Shown: positions 8,132-15,792 of the stretch, piece by piece
Position numbering within the stretch: the first letter of the stretch is position 1
Layout of the letters: every line of letters starts with the position of its first letter
Origin: JBOGED01 sp050743625
GTDB taxonomy: Bacteria > Actinomycetota > Nitriliruptoria > Euzebyales > Egibacteraceae
Direction: 5' to 3'
Length of the DNA stretch: 24,482 nucleotides
Assembly (NCBI GenBank): GCA_050743625.1
Contig: JBOGED010000185.1
Location: forward strand, 1 to 24,482
Position numbers and translations under genes: made by a program
Notes under the pieces: model-generated
What the model was told of the DNA's origin: nothing
Database searches by the model: none
The model's input: only the letters and a program-made list of their open reading frames with translations

Positions 8132-9229
8132 TTACGCGTTGCTCGCGCAGTGGTACCGCGCGGTGGTGCTGTGCCATTCGCGGTTGCCACCGAGCCAGGC
8201 CCATACGTCGGCAAGGAAACGCCGCAGCGCGAGCGAGCCCAGGTGGCTTAGGACAGCCGCCTCCTCGACGAAGGTGTGCATCAGCTCGTTATGGATCGCC
8301 ACGGTGCGCTCGATCGCTTCCTGTGGAGCGCACTGCTCCTCGGCGGCGATGACCTTAGGCAGGTCGAAGTCCGTGTCCGATTCCCACGCCATCGAGTACA
8401 GATCGTTCACCACACAGCTCGCACTGCCGGCCAAGGCCAACACACGGCGCACCCGCCGATCGGCGAACTCGGAGGAGGGAAGCTCGTAGCCAGCAATCGC
8501 ATCGACCATCACGATGGGCGGCAAGAAGCTGTTTTGATGCCGGTGCACCAGGTACTCCCAGACTGGCGGGATTCGCCCCGCGGTGCGCCACTCCGCCTCG
8601 TGGTTGTAGGCCATGAACGTGATCGACAACTGCTGGCGCCGCCGGGCGACCTGCATCGCGGTGGCGTACCGGGCAAGGTGCTCGAACGCCAAGCGGTACG
8701 CGACCGTGACGGGCACGTCCGATAGCGCCTGCTCGAGCTGGGGCGCGTACTGGACTGGGAGGTCAGCCGGGTCCAGTGCCGCGTAGGTAACCGCGAAGCG
8801 CGCACCGATCAGTTTCGCGTCGGCGCCCATGGATTCGTTGTCGAGGAAGTGGTCGTCGGCGGCCCACTCCGCCAGAACACACTTCGCTGCTGCCAACAGC
8901 CGGTCAGGGTCATCCGTGGCCGGATGGGTGAGCATCATCATGCGCCCGAAATCGCACGCACGGAGTCGGTCGAGCTGTCCGGCGTAGATCCCGATGCGCT
9001 CGGCCCAGTCGACGAGGCGGTTATTGACCTCCTCGCCGAGGGCTTTGTCGTCACGGACCGCCGGAGGGCAGTACAGCTCTAGCGGGTTTTCATCCCCCGG
9101 CATCTGATCCCTGACGGATCCCGGAAGGTCCCTCGGGGCAGTGCGTCCTGAAGTGGATAACAAGGCGGCCACCATGGCCGCCAGGTCATGGGTGGCCGCA
9201 GGCGGGGACACCCGATACAGCACAGACAC
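8132..9229 (-). CDS. Class I terpene cyclase, 2-methylisoborneol synthase-like
   Basis: The enzyme should ionise 2-methyl-GPP and cyclise it to a bornane-type C11 product. The GTG at 9229 is chosen because AGGAG lies 6 bases upstream; an ATG at 9259 in the same frame has no such site. The 365-residue protein has the Mg-binding Asp-rich motif DDHFLDN (about 125-131) and the NSE triad NDLYSMAWE (about 275-283). The N-terminal ~60 residues are low in recognisable motifs, as in 2-methylisoborneol synthases. The first motif differs from the DDCYCED I recall for the canonical Streptomyces enzyme, so the product may be 2-methylisoborneol, 2-methylenebornane or another methylated monoterpene. The adjacent GPP methyltransferase strongly supports a C11 substrate. 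Confidence 0.88.
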   Translation of the reverse strand: MSVLYRVSPPAATHDLAAMVAALLSTSGRTAPRDLPGSVRDQMPGDENPLELYCPPAVRDDKALGEEVNNRLVDWAERIGIYAGQLDRLRACDFGRMMMLTHPATDDPDRLLAAAKCVLAEWAADDHFLDNESMGADAKLIGARFAVTYAALDPADLPVQYAPQLEQALSDVPVTVAYRLAFEHLARYATAMQVARRRQQLSITFMAYNHEAEWRTAGRIPPVWEYLVHRHQNSFLPPIVMVDAIAGYELPSSEFADRRVRRVLALAGSASCVVNDLYSMAWESDTDFDLPKVIAAEEQCAPQEAIERTVAIHNELMHTFVEEAAVLSHLGSLALRRFLADVWAWLGGNREWHSTTARYHCASNA

Positions 9230-9241
9230 CTGATTCTCCTT

Positions 9242-9316
9242 TATCAAACGGACAAGCAAGTGGTCATTTTATCAAAGGGGTAGATATGTGGCTTCCATAT
9301 CGAAGGGGTAGGTATG
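9242..9316. repeat. Three repeats at exact 28-bp spacing in cyclase promoter
   Basis: TATCAAAGGGGTAGATATG at 9270-9288 and TATCGAAGGGGTAGGTATG at 9298-9316 differ at two of 19 positions. A degenerate third unit starting TATCAAAC begins at 9242. Start points 9242, 9270 and 9298 are exactly 28 bp apart. The array sits 13-87 bp upstream of the cyclase start in an AT-rich patch, so it may be an activator or repressor array. Confidence 0.75.
9266..9271 (-). promoter_or_regulatory. Candidate -10 box of the terpene cyclase gene
   Basis: TAAAAT on the minus strand, about 36 bases before the GTG start, lies between repeat units. No good -35 box is seen 17-18 bp upstream, where the phased repeats lie instead. 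That would suit an activator-dependent promoter. Confidence 0.35.
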
Positions 9317-9440
9317 CGGTCGCAAAGTATGTTAAGGCATTCTTCAATAATCTTGCTCTTTATGCTTTGATGTAATGTCTGAAAGATTCCCCCGCGATTG
9401 ATAAAATTGACGGATTCATCTCGCCCATCCTGGTACCCGG

Positions 9441-10716
9441 TCACGGCGCGTCAGGCCAGCGGTTACGAGGTTCGCTCGGGCGGAACCGGACGGGAAGCGT
9501 GCGCAGACCGCGGTGGACGAGGTCGATCCTCCAGCGGAGTTCGTCTTCGGGGACGGCGAGTTCCAGATCGGGGCAACGCTGCAGCAATGCCCCGATGGCG
9601 ATCTGTGCCTCCATCCGGGCAAGCGGGGCACCGGGGCAGAAGTGCAGGCCGTGCCCGAAAGCGAGGTGACCGCGAGTCTCGCGGGTGATGTCGAGGACGT
9701 CGGGATCCGCGCAGAATTGCGGATCCCGGTTGGCCGAGCCCAGTATCAGCGCGACGATCGCACCCTTCGGGAGGGTGATGCCGGAGTACTCGACGTCCTC
9801 GGTGGCCACCCGGAAAGTAGCTTTCTCCAATGGGCTGTCGTAGCGGAGGCATTCCTCCACCGCGGAGGGCAGCAGGTCGGGCCGGTCGCGCAACAGCGTG
9901 AGCTGCTCAGGGTGGGTCACTAAGGCGAGCGTCGCGTTGCCGATCAGGTTGACTGTGGTCTCGAACCCAGTAATGAACAGCAAGACGGTCATGCCGAGCA
10001 GCTCGTCCTCGGTCAGCCAGCCCTCCCGGTCGCGGGCCGCGATGAGAGTGCTCAGCAGATCGGGCTGCTCGTCCGGAGCGCCGATCACGCTCTTGCGCTT
10101 GGCGGCGATCTGGTCAGCGAGAAACTCGCGGGTCGCGCTCGAGCCGCGGTGCCCGGCCGGTGCGGCATTCACGTACGCTGGGTAGGCGGCGTCAGCCCAC
10201 AAGTCATGGAGGTGGAGTGCTGGGTCGACGGGAATGCCGAGCAGTTCACAGTTGATGATCAGCGGTAGCGGATGGGCGAACTCGGCGATCACCTCGGCGT
10301 GGCCGTGCAGGGCGAACGCGTCGATCAGCTCATGGGCAAAGCCGCTGGACCCGGGGTCGTAACGCCTCGGCGCGGCGAGGGGTGAACGCCTTGCTGACCA
10401 GGGAGCGCATTCTGGTGTGGTCAGGCGGATCGCTGTTGGCCATGTGCTGCACCACGACACGGCCGTCGGGCTTGACGATCCCCCTCACCGCGGCCTGCCG
10501 GAGCTGGTCGGCCGCGTTCCGTGGATCCTTGGACAGCCGAGGGTCGGCCATTGCGGCACGCACGTCGGCGTAGCGGGTCAGCAACCACACTTCCAACCCG
10601 TCTGGCCGCTGGATCCAGCACACCGGCTGCTCCTCGCGCAGTTGCGCATAACCCTGATACGGTGAAACTACGAACTCGTAGCTAAAGAAATCAGGTAGCG
10701 TGCGGCTGCAGGTCAC
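9441..10716 (-). CDS. Cytochrome P450 (frameshifted)
   Basis: A haem monooxygenase expected to hydroxylate the methylated terpene made by its neighbours. The GTG at 10716 is preferred because GGAGG lies 5 bases upstream. The C-terminal part shows the I-helix oxygen-activation motif ITGFETT, the ExxR motif EECLR and the haem-binding loop FGHGLHFCPG. The N-terminal part (LPDFFSYEFV...NSDPPDHTRMRSLVSKAFTPRR) is typical of soluble actinobacterial P450s. The two parts are in different frames; deleting one base from the AAA run at 10338-10340 (TTT in the coding strand) joins VQRL to AHELIDAF and gives 424 aa, the usual length. No ferredoxin or reductase gene is next to it. The frameshift may be real or a homopolymer error. 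Confidence 0.88.
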
Positions 10717-11037
10717 GGTCACCTCCGTGCGACGGCTCCTGATGAACCACCAAGCGGATAAGGAAATCCGCACCATACACCGCAATACGTATTGAGAACC
10801 GAAGCGTCAATAGCCCAAACGGGAATGGCTACCCACTAGCTGATTGGTCCCGGCGGCCGCGACCCAACGAACTCCACGTACTGCGACGCGAGGGTTCCCC
10901 CGCAACGCACCCGCACCAGGGTCCCGCAGTTCGTCCACGGACAGCGCAGCACCGCCGGGCACCGCACGGCTGCAAATACCGCCTCCCCGGTCAGTTCGCT
11001 CGGTACCCCGACCACGGCTGCCTTGCACCACACGGGG
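10717..11037. other. Intergenic region with a possible zinc-ribbon gene remnant
   Basis: The region between the P450 start and the right inverted repeat has no complete gene. On the minus strand a frame ending near 10836 reads AVLRCPWTNCGTLVRVRC, which looks like a Cys-rich ribbon fragment such as those in small DUF6510-like proteins. It has no start of its own and is cut by the repeat. This could be chance. The P450 promoter should also lie here. Confidence 0.3.
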
Positions 11038-11162
11038 ATCCACCAGGAAATGCGCGCCAACGCGCAATTTCTAGGGGTCCAGCAGCGGGCATCCCACGGA
11101 TCGGCCAGTAGCTGGCAGCATTTGCGCGTGGGCGCGCAAATGCTGCATGTTCACAGGTCGAC
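11038..11162 (-). repeat. Right copy of ~125-bp inverted repeat (IR-R)
   Basis: The reverse complement of the left copy at 5634-5759, with one substitution and one indel. Both hairpins are conserved (11115-11146 outer, 11047-11071 inner). The two copies face each other across 5,278 bp holding exactly the four terpene genes. Confidence 0.93.
11115..11146. repeat. Perfect 14-bp stem hairpin inside IR-R
   Basis: Same arms as at 5650-5681; the loop reads TGGG on the plus strand. It lies on the outer side of the repeat, so the cassette is symmetrical: outer strong hairpin, inner bulged hairpin, genes, inner bulged hairpin, outer strong hairpin. Confidence 0.9.
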
Positions 11163-11258
11163 CAGGACCGCCCAACGGCGGCGAGCGAGAACGGCGCCAA
11201 GACGGATCAACATGACAACTGGGAGCAAGGAGGACTCGGATTGCGCTGCATTGCCATC

Positions 11259-11269
11259 GATAAGTTATC
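11259..11269. promoter_or_regulatory. AT-rich palindrome upstream of xdhC operon
   Basis: GATAAGTTATC is a perfect 5+1+5 palindrome, followed by a second AATAAGTTAATAC tract. It lies in a local AT-rich patch about 130 bp before the operon start and is a candidate operator or promoter. No regulator is identified. Confidence 0.3.
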
Positions 11270-11399
11270 AATAATAAGTTAATACTGTAAGGAATGTATT
11301 GATCCCCGCATTCCGAGGGGCGGAAATCTCTGCTGAGAGCGAGAGCGCTGCTCACTAGTATTGCGGCCAATCCGAGGCGACTTGATGGAGGGCTGGCCT

Positions 11400-12524
11400 A
11401 TGCGTGACGTCCTCGAATCGCTCCAGCGGTGGTACACCGCGGGTGTGCCCGTGGCGCTGGCGACCGTCGTGGCGGTGCGGAAGAGCGCGCCGAGGCAGCC
11501 GGGGGCCTCGATGGCGGTGACGCCTGGGGGCGAGGTCGCGGGGAGCGTGTCGGGTGGCTGCGTCGAAGGGGCGGTATTCGAGGAGTCACAGGCGGTGCTG
11601 GCGAGCGGGGCCGCCAAACGCCTGAGCTACGGTATCAGCGACGACGACGCGTTCTCGATCGGCCTGACGTGCGGCGGCGAGATCGACCTGTTCGTCGAGG
11701 TGCTCGACCGCCAGCGCTTGCCTTCGTTCGAGACGTTGGTCGCGTCCATCCAAGCCGAGGAGCCAGTCGCCGTCGCGACGGTCCTCGACCCGGGCGGGAC
11801 CGGGTTGCCCATCGGCGCGAAGCTCGTCGTCTGGCCGGACCGGGCCGAGGGCAACTTGGGCCAAGAAGATCTTGACGTCGCCGTGGCCGAGGACACCCGC
11901 GGGTTGCTGTTGCAGGGTCAGACGGCGCAACGGCGGTACGGCGGGCAAGGAGAACGCCGGCTTGACGACGTCGCGGTCTTCATCCAGTCGTTCGCCCCGA
12001 AGCCGCGGATGTACGTGTTCGGCGCGATCGACTTCGCCGCGGCGGTCGCCCGGATCGGCTCGTTCCTGGGGTACTACGTCACCGTGTGCGACGCGCGCAA
12101 GATCTTCGCCACGTCGAAGCGGTTCCCGCAAGCCGACGAGGTCATTGTCGAGTGGCCGCACCGGTTCCTCCCAAATGCTCCCATCGACGCTCGCACCGTG
12201 ATCTGCGTCCTCACCCACGACCCGAAGTTCGATGTGCCTCTCCTCGAGGTCGCGCTCCGGACCGACGCCGGCTATATCGGCGCGATGGGCAGCCGCCGGA
12301 CCCACGAGGACCGGCTCGCCCGGCTGCGCGAGCGAGGGCTGACCGAGGGCGAGATCTCCCGGCTGAGGTCTCCCATCGGGCTCGACATCGGCGGGCGGAC
12401 GCCTGAGGAGACGGCAGTCTCGATCGCGGCCGAGATCATCCAGCTGCGCTGGGGCGGTGGCGGAAGGCCACTGACCAAGACCGAGGGGCAGATCCACCTT
12501 CCCCGAGCCCTGGTCGACGCATGA
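11400..12524 (+). CDS. XdhC/CoxI-family molybdenum hydroxylase maturation protein
   Basis: Family members bind molybdenum cofactor, help sulfurate it and insert it into xanthine or CO dehydrogenase-type enzymes. The ATG at 11400 has GGAGG 8 bases upstream; TTG 11361 and ATG 11385 in frame are less well placed. The 374-residue protein has the N-terminal XdhC block (SAPRQPGASMAVT, GSVSGGCVEGAV, LTCGGEIDLFVE) and a C-terminal Rossmann-type domain (PRMYVFGAIDFAAAVA, YIGAMGSRRTHEDRLARL, IGLDIGGRTPEETAVSIAAE). It overlaps the next gene by 4 bp (ATGA), so the three genes are translationally coupled. No Mo-hydroxylase subunit is in the window. Confidence 0.9.
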   Translation: MRDVLESLQRWYTAGVPVALATVVAVRKSAPRQPGASMAVTPGGEVAGSVSGGCVEGAVFEESQAVLASGAAKRLSYGISDDDAFSIGLTCGGEIDLFVEVLDRQRLPSFETLVASIQAEEPVAVATVLDPGGTGLPIGAKLVVWPDRAEGNLGQEDLDVAVAEDTRGLLLQGQTAQRRYGGQGERRLDDVAVFIQSFAPKPRMYVFGAIDFAAAVARIGSFLGYYVTVCDARKIFATSKRFPQADEVIVEWPHRFLPNAPIDARTVICVLTHDPKFDVPLLEVALRTDAGYIGAMGSRRTHEDRLARLRERGLTEGEISRLRSPIGLDIGGRTPEETAVSIAAEIIQLRWGGGGRPLTKTEGQIHLPRALVDA

Positions 12525-13123
12525 CGGGTCGGCCGTGCGGCGGCGTGCTCCTCGCGGCCGGCGAGGGTCGCCGCTTCGGCGGGCCCAAGGCGTTAGCAGA
12601 GCTCGAAGGGGAGCTGCTCGTCGAGCGTGGCATCCGGCTCCTCCTCGAAGGCGGCTGCGTGGACGTGGTCGTCGTCCTGGGCGCGGCTGCGGCGCAAGTT
12701 CGTCAACGGGCCAGCCTTGGCCCCGCGAAGGCTGTCGTCAATCGTGACTGGCCGACGGGCATGGGATCGTCGTTGGCCGCCGGCCTCTCCGCGCTCGGTG
12801 CCGGGCCCGGCGCCGCCGTGGTGGCGCTGGTGGACCAGCCGCTGATCGGCGCCACCGCCGTCCAGCGCCTCATCGAGTCATGGAGAGAAGGCGCGGTCGC
12901 CGCGGTCGCGACTTACAGTGGACAACCGCGCAACCCGGTCCTGTTCGATCGGTCGGTGTGGCCGACGGTTCTCGACAGCGTAACCGGGGATAAGGGGGCA
13001 AGGGATTTCCTACGATCCCACCCCGACCTTGTCACACCCGTCGCGTGCGACGATACCGGATCGCCTGACGATGTCGACACGGTCACCGACTTACTAGTGA
13101 TGGCCAGAGCGAGGGAGCTATGA
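12521..13123 (+). CDS. mocA: MobA-like NTP transferase, probable molybdenum cofactor cytidylyltransferase
   Basis: A 200-residue nucleotidyltransferase with the glycine-rich NTP-binding start GGVLLAAGEGRRFGGPK, the motif NRDWPTGMGSSLAAGL and the metal-site Asp in ALVDQPLI. In this family that combination indicates transfer of CMP to molybdopterin cofactor, which matures xanthine/CO dehydrogenase-like enzymes. The MobA paralogue uses GTP and serves other enzymes. Context (XdhC before, CoxG-like after, 4-bp overlaps on both sides) favours MocA. The gene symbol is by family resemblance. Confidence 0.85.
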   Translation: MTGRPCGGVLLAAGEGRRFGGPKALAELEGELLVERGIRLLLEGGCVDVVVVLGAAAAQVRQRASLGPAKAVVNRDWPTGMGSSLAAGLSALGAGPGAAVVALVDQPLIGATAVQRLIESWREGAVAAVATYSGQPRNPVLFDRSVWPTVLDSVTGDKGARDFLRSHPDLVTPVACDDTGSPDDVDTVTDLLVMARAREL

Positions 13124-13836
13124 AGCTAGAGCACACGTTCACCGTGCCCGTCCCCGTCGACGAGGCGTTCAAGGTCCTACTGGACATCGAGCGGATCGCA
13201 CCGTGCATGCCCGGCGCCACGCTGAAAGAGGTCAGCGGAGAGCAGTTCACCGGCGCGGTCAAGGTGAAAGTCGGTCCCATCTCTATGCAGTACCAAGGCA
13301 GCGGCAAGTTCGTCGACGTGGACGAGGAGAAACACACCGCCACAATCGATGCGAGCGGAAGGGAGACGCGCGGGGCAGGGACCGCCAAGGCGACGATCCG
13401 CGCCATGCTGTCCGAGATTGGCGAGCGCGAGACCGAGGTACACGTCGAGACCGACTTGGCGATCACCGGCAAGGCCGCGCAGTTCGGCCGGGGTGTCATG
13501 GACGACGTCGGCGCGAAGCTGCTCGGCAAGTTCGCCGACTGCCTGTCGAGCGAGCTGGCCGGCAAGCCCGAGCCGGCGCCCGAGCCCTCGCCCGCCGCGG
13601 TAACCGAGGCAACCCCGGCTCCGGAGCAGGCGACGGCCCCGAGCCAGCCGACGACCCAGAGCCAGCCGACAGCCTCGGCAGCCGCCACGACCTCGCGCGC
13701 CAGGCCGACCGAAGAGGCCATCGACCTTCTCGGCGTCGCGGGCGCGCCCATCGTCAAGCGCCTCGCGCCGGTGATCGGCGTGGTGCTCGCCATCGCGGCC
13801 CTTGTCTTCTGGTTGAGGCGGTCGTCCCAGGATTAG
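13120..13836 (+). CDS. CoxG-like SRPBCC protein with C-terminal membrane anchor
   Basis: Known CoxG proteins tether CO dehydrogenase-type enzymes to the membrane. Residues 1 to about 150 match the CoxG/SRPBCC fold: KLEHTFTVPVPVDEAF, IAPCMPGATL, GAVKVKVGPI, and AITGKAAQFGRGVMDDV. A long Pro/Ala/Thr/Gln-rich linker follows (about 155-200). The end is a hydrophobic helix (IGVVLAIAALVFWL) with Arg-Arg after it, so the tail is probably membrane-inserted. It starts inside the last codons of the preceding gene (ATGA). Its client enzyme is not visible here. Confidence 0.88.
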   Translation: MKLEHTFTVPVPVDEAFKVLLDIERIAPCMPGATLKEVSGEQFTGAVKVKVGPISMQYQGSGKFVDVDEEKHTATIDASGRETRGAGTAKATIRAMLSEIGERETEVHVETDLAITGKAAQFGRGVMDDVGAKLLGKFADCLSSELAGKPEPAPEPSPAAVTEATPAPEQATAPSQPTTQSQPTASAAATTSRARPTEEAIDLLGVAGAPIVKRLAPVIGVVLAIAALVFWLRRSSQD

Positions 13837-13840
13837 ACCC

Positions 13841-15739
13841 TTATGGCCAGGCTTTCTCACGTATACGTGAAGAATCCTGGCCATTAGCCAACTCGCGGGG
13901 GAGGGGGCGGGTGGCGATCAGGGTGAGGCGCTGAGTCGCTCGGGTGAGCGCGACGTAGAGTGCGCGGAGCCCCGCCTCCTCCGCGATGGCGGCGGGCTCG
14001 ATAATGACCGCCGCGTCGAACTCGATGCCCTTCACGTCAGCGGCGGTGTAACAGGTGACGCGTTCGTCGGGCGTGTGGTGAGCGAAGCGCGTGCTCGCGG
14101 CCACGACTCCGACCGTGCCGTCCACGGCCGCGAGCGAGTCGTCGATCGCGCATGCGATGGCCTGCGGAAGCGCATCCGCCGCCACGAGCCGGATCTCTGG
14201 GGCGGCGCCGGCGCGCCGTACGTGCCGGGCCGGTCGCAGCCATGGCGGCCGGATCCGATCGGCAAAGGCCATGATCTCCTCAGGAGTCCGGTAGTTGATC
14301 GTCAGCTCGGCGACCGTGATGTCGCGCGCCTGCAGCAGCCCAGTGACCTCGTCCCAGCCCCGCGGAGCCCACGAGCTGGTGGCCTGGCCAAGATCCCCGA
14401 CGATTGTCATCGACCGCGAGGGGCAGCGGCGCGTCAACATCCGCCACTGCATCGGCGAGAGGTCCTGCGCCTCGTCGACGAGTACATGCCCGTAGGCCCC
14501 TTGCCCGTCGTCGTCCGATGGCTGGTCCTCCAGATCGAGCCGAGCCTCAACCACCCGCTTGAAGACGTCGCGGGTCATGATGTTGTCCATCGGGTGGGTC
14601 GCGGCGATCTCCGCCATGAAGCGCTCCAGGTTCCAGCGTTCCTCTTCCTCGAGCCGGGGTCGTCGATGCCGGGTGGGCCGCCGTGGACGGAGGGCGGCGA
14701 GCTCGTCCAGCAGTGGCAAGTCCGCCTCGGACCACCCTGGCCAGTCGCCGGGTCGGCGAAGCTGGACCTGCTCTTCGGTAGATAGCAGTCCGTCGCCCGC
14801 CCTCGCCAACCGCTTCGATGAGCTGAGCAGGTCACGCAGCGCATACAGCGGGCTGCCGACCTTTCCGACCTTGGCCAGCACCTTGGCCATGCGTGGCTCG
14901 CCCTTGAGGCGCGTGACGTGTGGTGGGTCCGTGAAGGTCGGCTCGCACCAGCTGACCAGATCACGGATGGTCGTCAGCCGTACGCGTTGCTCGCCGAGGG
15001 CGGGGAGCACCTCTTCGATGTAACGCAAGAACACGGGGGTCGGGCCTACCAGGAGCACACCGGTGCGCTCTAGCCGTGTCCGGTGGGTGTAGAGGAGATA
15101 GGCGGCACGGTGGAGCGCCACGGCGGTCTTGCCCGTGCCCGGGCCACCTTGTACGACGAGAACCCCTTCGAGCGGCGCTCGGATCACCGCGTCCTGCTCC
15201 GCCTGGATCGTCTCGACGATGTCCGTCATCCGGCCGGTCCGTGAGCGTGAGATCGCCTCGAGCAGCGCCGCCTCGCCGACCATCGGCAGGTCGGGTTGGT
15301 CCTCGCCGGTGTCGAAGCGCTCGTCGTCCATTCCCAACAGCCGGGAGCCGCGGGTGCGGAAGTGCCTGCGCCTGGCCAACCCGAGAGGCGCGCGCGGCGT
15401 TGCCCGGTAGAAGGGCTCGGCGACCGGCGCCCGCCAATCCACGACAAGCGGCGTAAATTCCTCGTCGTACACCGCGACGCGCCCGACGTGGTAGTGCTGG
15501 CCGTCGGTGCGGTCGATGCGCCCGAACACCAGTGGCAGGCTGCCCAATTGCAGGGCCGCGAGCCGTTTGAGGCTGGTATGAACTGTCACGTCCCGCTCGT
15601 ACCAGCCTTGGTGCGTGGAGGTCAGCCGGCGGTCCAACACCTCCGTACCCAGCGCCTTCGCTCGCTCGCGAAGGCGTTCCAGGTGCTCGTACGCATGGTC
15701 GACATGCGCCTGCTCACGTGCGAGTTCGTCAGCGATCAT
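13841..15739 (-). CDS. HelD/HelR-like RNA polymerase-recycling helicase
   Basis: A superfamily 1 (UvrD/Rep-like) ATPase whose family dissociates stalled or drug-bound RNA polymerase. From the ATG at 15739 (632 aa) an N-terminal helical segment (ELAREQAHVDHAYEHLERLR) precedes the HelD signature FGRIDRTDG...VDWRAPVAEPFY. Walker A GGPGTGKT is at about 198-205, Walker B is VLVDEAQDLSPMQWRML, and later helicase motifs include NYRTPEEI and YVALTRATQRL. An in-frame ATG at 15859 would extend it but crosses the likely promoter and the RAE-like palindrome. That palindrome, 24 bp upstream of the start, points to the rifamycin-resistance HelR subgroup. The last residues (RIREKAWP) are encoded by the terminator palindrome. 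Confidence 0.87.
   Translation of the reverse strand: MIADELAREQAHVDHAYEHLERLRERAKALGTEVLDRRLTSTHQGWYERDVTVHTSLKRLAALQLGSLPLVFGRIDRTDGQHYHVGRVAVYDEEFTPLVVDWRAPVAEPFYRATPRAPLGLARRRHFRTRGSRLLGMDDERFDTGEDQPDLPMVGEAALLEAISRSRTGRMTDIVETIQAEQDAVIRAPLEGVLVVQGGPGTGKTAVALHRAAYLLYTHRTRLERTGVLLVGPTPVFLRYIEEVLPALGEQRVRLTTIRDLVSWCEPTFTDPPHVTRLKGEPRMAKVLAKVGKVGSPLYALRDLLSSSKRLARAGDGLLSTEEQVQLRRPGDWPGWSEADLPLLDELAALRPRRPTRHRRPRLEEEERWNLERFMAEIAATHPMDNIMTRDVFKRVVEARLDLEDQPSDDDGQGAYGHVLVDEAQDLSPMQWRMLTRRCPSRSMTIVGDLGQATSSWAPRGWDEVTGLLQARDITVAELTINYRTPEEIMAFADRIRPPWLRPARHVRRAGAAPEIRLVAADALPQAIACAIDDSLAAVDGTVGVVAASTRFAHHTPDERVTCYTAADVKGIEFDAAVIIEPAAIAEEAGLRALYVALTRATQRLTLIATRPLPRELANGQDSSRIREKAWP
13844..13883. 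terminator. 40-bp near-perfect palindrome between convergent genes
   Basis: The two 20-base arms TGGCCAGG...ACGTA and TACGT...CCTGGCCA pair at 17 of 20 positions with no loop. It lies immediately after the CoxG-like stop and overlaps the last codons of the convergent helicase gene. Best read as a bidirectional terminator; there is no T-tract. Confidence 0.6.
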
Positions 15740-15762
15740 CCCGGCAGCGTGCCCCCCACCGG

Positions 15763-15779
15763 CCCCTTGCGGCAAGGGG
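15763..15779. promoter_or_regulatory. Rifamycin-associated element (RAE)-like palindrome
   Basis: CCCCTTGCGGCAAGGGG is a perfect palindrome around a central G. Its core CTTGCGGCAAG is the same as the core I recall for the 19-bp RAE, which lies ahead of rifamycin-inactivating genes and helR in actinomycetes. It lies between a -10 candidate and the helicase start codon. Confidence 0.7.
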
Positions 15780-15792
15780 GTGGTGGGCTGCA

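Noticed and set aside
9242..9316. Phased repeats considered as a CRISPR array or replication iterons
   Set aside because: Only three degenerate units with 9-base gaps, and no cas or rep gene; promoter array fits better.
5634..11162. Cassette considered as a classical IS or composite transposon
   Set aside because: No transposase gene, no IS-length element at either end and no target duplication found by eye; left as an unexplained inverted-repeat unit.
11586..12497. 303-codon minus-strand frame opposite xdhC
   Set aside because: No motifs and typical shadow composition; the XdhC reading is unambiguous.
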